A stretch of 64,000 nucleotides of DNA from Mesorhizobium sp. Root552. GTDB lineage: Bacteria > Pseudomonadota > Alphaproteobacteria > Rhizobiales > Rhizobiaceae. Positions 1 through 6,287 of this stretch are shown piece after piece. The notes under the pieces are model-generated. The model was not told the DNA's origin, did not search any database, and saw only the letters and a list, made by a program, of their open reading frames with translations. Position 1 is the first letter of the stretch, and each line of letters opens with the position of its first letter. Location of the stretch: assembly GCF_001427285.1 (NCBI RefSeq), contig NZ_LMFV01000056.1:229284-293283 (forward strand). Reading direction: 5' to 3'. The position numbers were made by a program, and so were the translations under genes.

Positions 1-30
1 GGCATGGCGCTGGTCGGCAAGGCCGGCTAG
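1..30 (+). CDS. 3' end of an upstream gene, possibly fabF2XL (partial)
   Basis: From base 1, ten codons in frame read GMALVGKAG and a TAG stop, ending 31 bases before the next start. In the rhizobial VLCFA cluster the gene before fabF1XL is a second beta-ketoacyl-ACP synthase, fabF2XL, so this is likely its C-terminus. The nine residues are too few to confirm the family. The identification rests on synteny only. Confidence 0.35.
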   Translation, partial: GMALVGKAG

Positions 31-61
31 CCATGGGGACCGTTGGGGTCTGGAGCCTGAT

Positions 62-1333
62 ATGACGAAGTTCAAGGATCACCTGGGCAGGCCGGTCGTT
101 GCCGTCACCGGCATCGGCGTCGTCACCTCGCTCGGCAAGGGCAAGGCCGAAAACTGGGCTGCTCTGACGGCCGGCAAATCCGGCATCCATCCAATCACGC
201 GCTTTCCCGTCGATCATCTCAGCACCCGGATCTCGGGCATGGTCGATTTCCTGGAGTCGAGTACGAAGGGCGCGAGCGCGCTGACCTACGACCTTGCCGA
301 AACGGCGGCGGAGGAAGCGGTGGCGGAAGCCGGCCTCGACGTGCAGGATTTCGGCGGACCGCTGTTCCTCGCCTCGCCGCCGATGGAACTGGACTGGCAC
401 GACCGCTTCGCGCTCTACAACAACGGCAAGGACAAGCCCGCGCCCGAGCGCCTGCTCGAAGTGGCGCGCGGACTGAACTCGCTCGACATGTTCGAAACCG
501 CCCAGTTCGGCTGCATCGCCGACCGGCTGGCGGACCGCTTCGGCACCACCGGCCTGCCGATCACGCTTTCCACCGCATGCGCGTCCGGCGCGACCGCGAT
601 CCAGCTCGGTGTCGAGGCGATACGGCGCGGCGAATGCGAACGCGCGCTGTCCATCGGGGCGGACGGTTCGGCAACGGCCGAGGCGCTGATTCGGTTCTCG
701 CTGCTTTCCGCGCTTTCGACCAGCAACGATGCGCCGGAAAAGGCATCGAAGCCGTTCTCGAAGGATCGCGACGGGTTCGTGCTGGCGGAAGGCTCGGCGG
801 CGCTTGTGCTGGAATCGCTGGAAGCAGCGACGGCGCGCGGCGCGACCGTTCTGGGCATCCTGCGCGGTTGCGGCGAAAAGGCCGACGACTTCCACCGCAC
901 CCGCTCCAAGCCCGACGCCTCGCCGGCGATCGCGGCGGTGCGCGCGGCGCTGGCCGATGCCGGCTTGAGCGACAACGAGATCGACTACATCAACGCACAC
1001 GGCACCTCGACGCCGGAAAACGACAAGATGGAGCACCTGTCGCTGTCGACGGTGTTCGGCGAGCGCATCAGCAGCATTCCGGTTTCGTCGAACAAGTCGA
1101 TGATCGGCCACACGCTGTCCGCCGCTGGCGCGATCGAGGCCGCGTTCTCGCTGATGACGATGCGCGAGGGCGTCATTCCGCCGACCATCAACTACGACCA
1201 TCCCGATCCGGCGATCGGCCTGGACGTGGTGCCCAACGTGAAGCGGGAATCCAGCGTACGCACCGTTCTGTCCAACTCGTTCGGCTTCGGTGGCCAGAAC
1301 ACCTGCCTTGTCATGGCGCGGGAACCCGTTTAA
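62..1333 (+). CDS. fabF1XL: beta-ketoacyl-ACP synthase of the lipid A VLCFA cluster (FabF1XL-like)
   Basis: A 423-residue KAS II type condensing enzyme, the usual family length. It would add two-carbon units to an acyl chain carried on the acyl carrier protein AcpXL, in the cytoplasm, during synthesis of the very long 27-hydroxyoctacosanoate-type acyl chain of rhizobial lipid A. The thiolase-fold triad is visible: Cys173 in STACASG, His313 in NAHGTST and His350 in KSMIGHTLSAAG, followed by the glycine-rich NSFGFGGQN near residue 405. The next two genes are a zinc-type dehydrogenase and an LpxXL-like acyltransferase, which matches the rhizobial acpXL-fabZXL-fabF2XL-fabF1XL-adh-lpxXL order. That context separates it from housekeeping fabF. 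Catalysis is read from motifs, and the VLCFA role is inferred from synteny. Confidence 0.85.
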   Translation: MTKFKDHLGRPVVAVTGIGVVTSLGKGKAENWAALTAGKSGIHPITRFPVDHLSTRISGMVDFLESSTKGASALTYDLAETAAEEAVAEAGLDVQDFGGPLFLASPPMELDWHDRFALYNNGKDKPAPERLLEVARGLNSLDMFETAQFGCIADRLADRFGTTGLPITLSTACASGATAIQLGVEAIRRGECERALSIGADGSATAEALIRFSLLSALSTSNDAPEKASKPFSKDRDGFVLAEGSAALVLESLEAATARGATVLGILRGCGEKADDFHRTRSKPDASPAIAAVRAALADAGLSDNEIDYINAHGTSTPENDKMEHLSLSTVFGERISSIPVSSNKSMIGHTLSAAGAIEAAFSLMTMREGVIPPTINYDHPDPAIGLDVVPNVKRESSVRTVLSNSFGFGGQNTCLVMAREPV

Positions 1334-1391
1334 GCGCAGGCAACCTGTTGGCCGCCGGGCGGACGGCCCTTACAGATCGAAGGATTGCCTG

Positions 1392-2420
1392 ATGCGCGCA
1401 TTGCAACTCATCGCCGACCGCCGACTGGAGGCCGTCGAGGTCCCTGAGCCGCCTCAGCCCGCGCTCGGCGAAGTCACCCTCAGAATCAAGGCGGTGGCGC
1501 TCAACCATATCGATGTGTGGGGCTGGCGTGGCATGGCATTTGCCAAGCGCAAGCTGCCGCTGACCGTCGGCGCGGAAGCTTCCGGCGAAGTCGAGGCCAT
1601 TGGTCCCGGCGTTTCCAATCTCGTGCCGGGCCAACTGGTGTCGATCTACGGCGCACGCACCTGCGGCCTGTGCCGCGCCTGCCGCGAAGGCCGGGACAAT
1701 CTGTGCGAGCACGTTTCCGGCGTGCACGGCTTTCACCTCGACGGCTTTGCGCAGGAGAAGATCAACCTGCCGGCGCGCCTTCTGGTGCCGGCACCGCCCG
1801 GCGTCGATGCGATCGGCGCGGCGGTCACACCGGTGACCTTCGGCACGGTCGAGCACATGCTGTTCGACAACGCCAAGCTGGAGCCCGGCGAAACCATTCT
1901 CGTCCATGCAGGCGGATCGGGCATCGGCTCGGCGGCGATCCAGCTTGCCAAGAAGATGGGTTGCACGGTGATCACCACCGTCGGCTCCAACGACAAGATC
2001 GAAAAGGCCAAGGCGCTTGGGGCGGACCACGTCATCAACTACCGCGAGGACCGCTTCGAGGGCGTCGTGCGCAAGCTGACGAAGAAGAAGGGCGTGGACG
2101 TCGTGTTCGAGCATGTCGGCGCGGATACCTGGGCAGGCTCCATGCTGTCGCTGAAACGCGGTGGGCGGCTGGTCACCTGCGGTTCGACTTCCGGCGTCTC
2201 GACGCAGATGAATTTGATGCAGCTTTTCCAGCAGCAGCTGAAGCTGCTCGGCTCCTTCGGCTGCCGCATGGAGAACATGGCGAACGCCATGCAGAAGATG
2301 GCAGCCGGGCTGGTGCATCCCGTCATCGACACGCAGGTCGATTTCGACGGGATCGACGCGGCGCTGAAGCGCATGGAAGGCCGCGACGTGTTCGGCAAGA
2401 TCATCCTGACCGTCGGCTGA
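1392..2420 (+). CDS. adh2XL: zinc-type alcohol dehydrogenase of the lipid A VLCFA cluster (AdhXL)
   Basis: A 342-residue medium-chain dehydrogenase/reductase. The GroES-like N-terminal domain carries the structural zinc cysteine set CGLCRACREGRDNLC around residues 94-108. The Rossmann domain has the nucleotide-binding stretch HAGGSGIGSAAIQLAK near residue 174. The reading frame is open back to 1290, but that would overlap the synthase gene, so I chose the ATG at 1392, which starts MRALQLIADRR as the family usually does. It sits 58 bases after fabF1XL and 7 bases before lpxXL. In rhizobia the equivalent gene belongs to the VLCFA lipid A cluster; its exact reaction is not established from sequence. 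The substrate could be an oxygenated long-chain acyl intermediate, but this is inference. Confidence 0.82.
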   Translation: MRALQLIADRRLEAVEVPEPPQPALGEVTLRIKAVALNHIDVWGWRGMAFAKRKLPLTVGAEASGEVEAIGPGVSNLVPGQLVSIYGARTCGLCRACREGRDNLCEHVSGVHGFHLDGFAQEKINLPARLLVPAPPGVDAIGAAVTPVTFGTVEHMLFDNAKLEPGETILVHAGGSGIGSAAIQLAKKMGCTVITTVGSNDKIEKAKALGADHVINYREDRFEGVVRKLTKKKGVDVVFEHVGADTWAGSMLSLKRGGRLVTCGSTSGVSTQMNLMQLFQQQLKLLGSFGCRMENMANAMQKMAAGLVHPVIDTQVDFDGIDAALKRMEGRDVFGKIILTVG

Positions 2421-2427
2421 GGTAAAG

Positions 2428-3411
2428 GTGGCCCCCGGCCCTCTCGTCAAACTGCGCCGCGACCTCAAGTTCGGTCTCGGCCTGCGCATTCGCAACGCAA
2501 GGCACTGGCTGACCGCGAGGCTGGCGATTGCGGTGATCGGGGCGCTGCGCATCCTGCCGCCGGACAGCGCCCTGAATTTCGCCGACAGCGCGGCGCGGCG
2601 CATTGGCCGTCTTGTCGGCCGCCACCGGGTCGCGCTCGACAATCTGCGGCAAGCCTATCCTGAAAAGAGCGAAGCCGAGGTCGAGAAAATCGCGCTCGAA
2701 ATGTGGGGCAACATGGCGCGCCTGGGCGCCGAATATGTATTTCTCGACAAATTGTTCGACTTCGATCCGAAGGCTGCGACGGCGGGACGGGTCGAGGTTT
2801 CGGCCGCGAGCATGGAAAATTTCGAGACGATTGCCCGAGAAGACAGGCCGCACATCATCTTCACCGGCCATCTTGGCAACTTCGAACTGTTGCCGGTCGC
2901 CGCAGCGACTTTCGGCATGAAGATAACGGCGCTGTTTCGGCCGCCCAACAATCCGTACATGGCCGAATATATCCAGTCGATGCGACGCACGAACATGGGC
3001 GCGCTTCTGCCATCATCGACGGGCGCGTCCTTTGCGCTGGCGGCGATCCTCGAACGAGGCGGCAACATCGGCGTTCTGGTCGACCAGAAGTTCACCAGCG
3101 GGCTGGAGACGACATTCTTCGGCCGGATATGCCAGACCAACCCAATGCTCGGGATGCTGGCGCGCCACTATGAATGCGACGTCTACCCGGCACGCTGCGT
3201 GCGGCTGCCCAACAACCGTTTCCGGCTCGAGGTCGAGGACAAGCTCGACCTGCCGCGCAACGCTCAAGGCGCCATCGACGTGCAGGCGACCACGCAGTTG
3301 TTCACCGACGTGGTTGAACGGTGGGTGCGCGAGGACCCCGGGCAGTGGATGTGGTTTCACAAAAGATGGCAGTTGAGTGGCCGCCGCCGCACGTTGCGCG
3401 GGCGCAACTGA
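2428..3411 (+). CDS. lpxXL: lipid A VLCFA acyltransferase (LpxXL, LpxL/HtrB family)
   Basis: A 327-residue lysophospholipid-type acyltransferase of the LpxL/HtrB family. It would transfer the very long acyl chain from AcpXL to the lipid A precursor at the inner face of the cytoplasmic membrane. The HX4E catalytic motif appears as HLGNFE near residue 150, and a second conserved block VDQKF lies near residue 218. The N-terminal region around residues 23-45 (TARLAIAVIGALRIL) is a plausible membrane anchor. The start is a GTG at 2428, 7 bases after the dehydrogenase stop, which implies translational coupling. It is the last gene of the cluster. The family assignment is firm; VLCFA specificity rests on synteny with rhizobial clusters. 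Confidence 0.85.
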   Translation: MAPGPLVKLRRDLKFGLGLRIRNARHWLTARLAIAVIGALRILPPDSALNFADSAARRIGRLVGRHRVALDNLRQAYPEKSEAEVEKIALEMWGNMARLGAEYVFLDKLFDFDPKAATAGRVEVSAASMENFETIAREDRPHIIFTGHLGNFELLPVAAATFGMKITALFRPPNNPYMAEYIQSMRRTNMGALLPSSTGASFALAAILERGGNIGVLVDQKFTSGLETTFFGRICQTNPMLGMLARHYECDVYPARCVRLPNNRFRLEVEDKLDLPRNAQGAIDVQATTQLFTDVVERWVREDPGQWMWFHKRWQLSGRRRTLRGRN

Positions 3412-3475
3412 GCCATTTCGAGACGTCTTGCCCTATTTCACGGATTTCTGAAGTGAGACAGTTGAAAAACAGTTG

Positions 3476-3485
3476 CACTATAGTG
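3476..3485. promoter_or_regulatory. 10-bp perfect palindrome CACTATAGTG
   Basis: The bases CACTATAGTG form a perfect palindrome in an AT-rich stretch between lpxXL and the 54-codon ORF, about 60 bases before its start. TTGAAA lies at 3462-3467, but the spacing to TATAGT at 3479 is too short for a normal sigma-70 promoter. It could be a small operator or simply part of a promoter. No regulator is recognised. Confidence 0.3.
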
Positions 3486-3544
3486 AAATTTCGCGCCTAC
3501 TACGCTGTATGACGTAGGGTAACTATGCTTGTGGAGGACAGGCA

Positions 3545-3709
3545 ATGACGACCGGTATCGAAAAGCCGCAGCCGGCGATGCTTTGGACCCCCTGGGGTGG
3601 TCAAAGGATTTTGCAGCCGGGTGAGAAATTCGCGGCTTTGCGCATCATTGCCAAGAAACTGCGCACCGGGCGCAACACCAAGATATTGCGCAAGCTGCCG
3701 GCGAACTGA
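3545..3709 (+). CDS. small protein of unknown function (54 aa)
   Basis: An ATG at 3545 preceded by a good Shine-Dalgarno (GGAGG about ten bases upstream) opens 54 codons ending in TGA. The product begins MTTGIEKPQPAMLWTPWGG, and its C-terminal half is strongly basic (KKLRTGRNTKILRKLPAN). No signal peptide, membrane segment or known domain is visible. The Lys/Arg-rich tail could bind nucleic acid, which is speculative. It lies 133 bases after lpxXL on the same strand and converges with the acetyltransferase gene. The ribosome binding site is the main reason to call it. Confidence 0.5.
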   Translation: MTTGIEKPQPAMLWTPWGGQRILQPGEKFAALRIIAKKLRTGRNTKILRKLPAN

Positions 3710-3750
3710 GCCTTCCCAATCCGATTTGGCGAAAAGCGACTTCCTGGGGA

Positions 3751-4320
3751 TCAGGTGGCTGCTTTGGAGATGTTTTCCCAATCGCTGCGCAGTAACAGCG
3801 TCACATGTTCGGTCGTATGCCTGCCGTCTGCCATGCAACGGCTTGCGACTTCAGCTACCCGTCGATATCCCAGTTTGCGCTGCATCGCCCAGGATCTTTC
3901 GTTGCCGTCGAAGTAACCGTTCACCAATTTCGACAGGCCCAATTCGCAAAAAGCGAACCTAATCTTCGCCTCGAAAGCCTCGAAACCGTATCCTTGCCCC
4001 TGAAATGGATTAGCTATCCAAATTCCCCCACCGCCAGTTCGAGCATTCCAATCAATCTTGTTGAGGCTTACCCCTCCGATTACTTTCGGCCGAGGTTTGA
4101 TTTCAATTGCAAATTCATAGGCAGGCGGCCGCATGCTTGCGTTCGAAATTTCCCGACATCTCTCGATCCAGCCTCTGGCGTGCGATGTCGAATAGGGATG
4201 AGGGACAAAGGCCAGCCACCTTGCGAGACTAAGGTCGTTCAAGCCTAGCGCCAGTTGCTCGACGTCCTCCTCACGCCAAGGCCGCAGAGTGAGGCGTGAA
4301 GTTTCGATGCTAACGCCCAC
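3751..4320 (-). CDS. GNAT family N-acetyltransferase (RimJ/RimL-like)
   Basis: A 189-residue protein with the GNAT fold. It starts SIETSRLTLRPWREEDVEQL, the typical opening of the RimJ/RimL-like subfamily. It has the acetyl-CoA pyrophosphate loop as NPFQGQGYGFEA near residue 104 and the late motif NERSWAMQRKLGYRRV near residue 140. The start codon is a GTG at 4320. The acceptor could be a protein N-terminus, an amino acid or a small amine and cannot be told from sequence. Base composition looks lower in GC than the neighbours: 29 of the 60 bases at 3961-4020 are G or C. It separates the lipid A cluster from the soe genes, so later acquisition is possible. Confidence 0.85.
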   Translation of the reverse strand: MGVSIETSRLTLRPWREEDVEQLALGLNDLSLARWLAFVPHPYSTSHARGWIERCREISNASMRPPAYEFAIEIKPRPKVIGGVSLNKIDWNARTGGGGIWIANPFQGQGYGFEAFEAKIRFAFCELGLSKLVNGYFDGNERSWAMQRKLGYRRVAEVASRCMADGRHTTEHVTLLLRSDWENISKAAT

Positions 4321-4368
4321 GACTTTAAAGCCTCATTCGTCCCGAAATCATCAATCGAAGTCCTGACA

Positions 4369-5295
4369 TCAGCCGTTGTAGTAGTTCATGACGGCATGGC
4401 GCGCTTCGGCAAAGAACAGCCAGCGCTCGGTCAGCATGCCAATGATGTGTGAAAGCAGGGCGACGCAGGCAAACATCGCCGCGATGGCGCTCGATACCTG
4501 CCCGACGATTGCCAAGACAAGCAGAGCCACCACAGGCACCGCCCCGCCTAGAACCACGGCGATACCCCACAGCTTCGCCGCATGCTTGCGCGCAATCTTG
4601 AAGCCCATTTCATGCGTGAGGTAGTTTTCCATGACGTGCGGCCGTTCGAACAGCCGCACCTTGCCAATCGCCCCGAGGCCGGTCGCTGTTTCGGGCGTCG
4701 ATATCGGCACAAGCGTCAGCATGTTCCGTCGCCATGCGGTCTTGGCAATCCATGCCGCCATAAGTGCAACGGCGGCCAGAACGGCCAGAAGGGAGGCGTT
4801 TCCGCCTCCGGCAAAGGCAAACAGGCTTGCAACGACAAGGCCGCCCGCCGCCGCGAAAAGCAGGTAGCACGCAGGCGTCAAAGGGGTGTGCCATGCCTGC
4901 ACCGACTTGAGCGACGTATAGATCATCGCCGTGCAGAAAACGGTGGCGAGACTGAGAACTGACCCTGCAAGGCCCGGCAGCGCCAAGTAACGGCTTTCGA
5001 TCACGCACACCCAAGCCGACCACAACAGCGGCACGAAGGTAACGATCGACATCACCCCTTCCCGCGACAGCCAACTCGAGCGCCATTGCGACAGCGCCCG
5101 CCATGCGCGCTGCGGATTGCCTAGGTGAAGGGTGGAGGACATCAGCCCCGCGCCGATCATGGCGATGGCAAGGACATGGGCGATTTTCGTGGCGAGGGTG
5201 GCAGGGTCCAGCAGGCCAAGGCCAAGCACCACCGCCAGCCCGTAACCGAGGCCCGAAAGCGTGGTGAAAATGATGATAGAGGGTGCAGGATGCAT
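4369..5295 (-). CDS. soeC: DmsC/SoeC-type membrane anchor subunit of molybdopterin oxidoreductase
   Basis: A 308-residue integral membrane protein of the DmsC (DMSO reductase anchor) family. About eight hydrophobic segments are visible, starting with SIIIFTTLSGLGYGLAVVLG at residues 6-25. The conserved HLGNPQRAWRAL motif near residue 57 is typical of DmsC/SoeC anchors. It would bind the Fe-S subunit and pass electrons to or from the quinone pool. It follows soeA and soeB on the same strand, but a 157-bp palindromic repeat fills most of the 221-base gap after soeB. The length and three-gene order fit SoeC of sulfite-oxidising SoeABC better than E. coli DmsC, though the substrate is inferred. 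Confidence 0.8.
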   Translation of the reverse strand: MHPAPSIIIFTTLSGLGYGLAVVLGLGLLDPATLATKIAHVLAIAMIGAGLMSSTLHLGNPQRAWRALSQWRSSWLSREGVMSIVTFVPLLWSAWVCVIESRYLALPGLAGSVLSLATVFCTAMIYTSLKSVQAWHTPLTPACYLLFAAAGGLVVASLFAFAGGGNASLLAVLAAVALMAAWIAKTAWRRNMLTLVPISTPETATGLGAIGKVRLFERPHVMENYLTHEMGFKIARKHAAKLWGIAVVLGGAVPVVALLVLAIVGQVSSAIAAMFACVALLSHIIGMLTERWLFFAEARHAVMNYYNG

Positions 5296-5516
5296 CTATT
5301 TTCCGGCGCCAGCAAGAAAATAGCGGATGACGACACCCCCCTCTGGCCTGCCGGCCATCTCCCCCTCAAGGGGGGAGATCGGTGGTTTTGATATTACCGC
5401 CCATTCACCAGCGTTAAAGCCAAGGCAAGGCATAGATGAAGGCGTGATCTCTCCCCGTGAGGGGGAGATGGCCGGCAGGCCAGAGGGGGGTCTATAGCAA
5501 GCGATGAGAGCCACCG
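5296..5516. other. soeB-soeC intercistronic gap occupied by a palindromic repeat
   Basis: The 221 bases between soeB and soeC contain no gene. The palindromic repeat at 5335-5491 takes up most of it, leaving 39 bases before soeC and 25 bases after soeB. The gap is far wider than the 10-base overlap between soeA and soeB, so the repeat probably inserted into an originally compact operon. Confidence 0.6.
5335..5491. repeat. RIME-like palindromic intergenic repeat, copy 1
   Basis: A 157-bp element bounded by a perfect 31-bp inverted repeat (5335-5365 and 5461-5491), starting ACCCCCCTCTGGCC and ending in its complement. Each arm contains smaller hairpins: TGGCC-TGCC-GGCCA, and a C-run/G-run hairpin ATCTCCCCC...GGGGGAGAT at about 5358-5379, with a similar one at 5447-5469. 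No ORF or transposase is present. It resembles the large palindromic RIME/MITE-like repeats found between genes in Rhizobiales. A second, diverged copy is at 12848-13028. Confidence 0.85.
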
Positions 5517-6287
5517 TCATATCCTGTCCAGCATGTCGTCGAGCCAGGCAAAGAAGCCGGTGGCGCCGGTCGTGTCTTCCTTTGGCAGCGGCGTGGATGA
5601 AGCTAGCGGCTTGCGGGCGCGTGGCGGCAAGTATTTGTTGACCGGCCGCGTGCCCTGCTCCGGCATGAGGTCCATGCCGCCGCGCTCCGCAACCATGATC
5701 GACACGGCGGAAGACGGATCGGCAAGATCACCGAAATGGCGGGCGTTGGCCGGACATGTCCGCACGCAAGCCGGCTGGCGATCGATCTCGGCAATTGTCT
5801 CGTTGTAGATGCGGTCGATGCAAAGCGTGCATTTCTTCATCACGCCAGCGGCCAGATCCATTTCGCGCGCGCCATAGGGGCAAGCCCATGCGCACAGGCC
5901 GCAGCCGATGCACATATCCTCGTCCACCAGAACGATACCGTCGTCGGCGCGCTTGTAGGACGCACCCGTAGGGCAGACGGTGACGCAAGGCGCGTCCTCG
6001 CAATGCAGGCAGGATTTCGGGAAATGAACGATGCGCGCTTCGCCCGCCTCTCCGACGATTTCACCGCCTTGCGGCACCACCTCGAAAGTATGGATTCGGT
6101 TCAGCCACGCGCCCGAAACATCGGCACCGTATGGGTCCTGGTCAGACAGGGCCGCACCATAACCGCCGGTGTTCCATTCCTTGCAGTTGACCACGCAGGC
6201 ATGACAACCGACGCAAACGTCGAGATCGATGACGAGGCCAAGTTTCTTCGGTGTCGGGAGTGCGGGAAGGCTGGTCACTACGCCCAC
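5517..6287 (-). CDS. soeB: 4Fe-4S ferredoxin-type subunit of molybdopterin oxidoreductase (SoeB-like)
   Basis: A 256-residue electron-transfer subunit with sixteen cysteines in four groups: Cys25/28/31/35, Cys93/96/101/105, Cys126/129/132/136 and Cys153/156/174/178. This predicts four [4Fe-4S] clusters, as in DmsB, NrfC and SoeB. It has no signal peptide. It would move electrons between the molybdenum subunit and the membrane anchor on the cytoplasmic side. Its first ten bases overlap the end of soeA, so the two are translationally coupled. The cofactor content is seen directly. The choice of SoeB over other DmsB-like proteins is inferred from the operon. Confidence 0.85.
   Translation of the reverse strand: MGVVTSLPALPTPKKLGLVIDLDVCVGCHACVVNCKEWNTGGYGAALSDQDPYGADVSGAWLNRIHTFEVVPQGGEIVGEAGEARIVHFPKSCLHCEDAPCVTVCPTGASYKRADDGIVLVDEDMCIGCGLCAWACPYGAREMDLAAGVMKKCTLCIDRIYNETIAEIDRQPACVRTCPANARHFGDLADPSSAVSIMVAERGGMDLMPEQGTRPVNKYLPPRARKPLASSTPLPKEDTTGATGFFAWLDDMLDRI

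Noticed and set aside
1290..1391. N-terminal extension of the AdhXL frame into fabF1XL
   Set aside because: The extra 34 residues are unlike the family and overlap the preceding gene; the ATG at 1392 fits.
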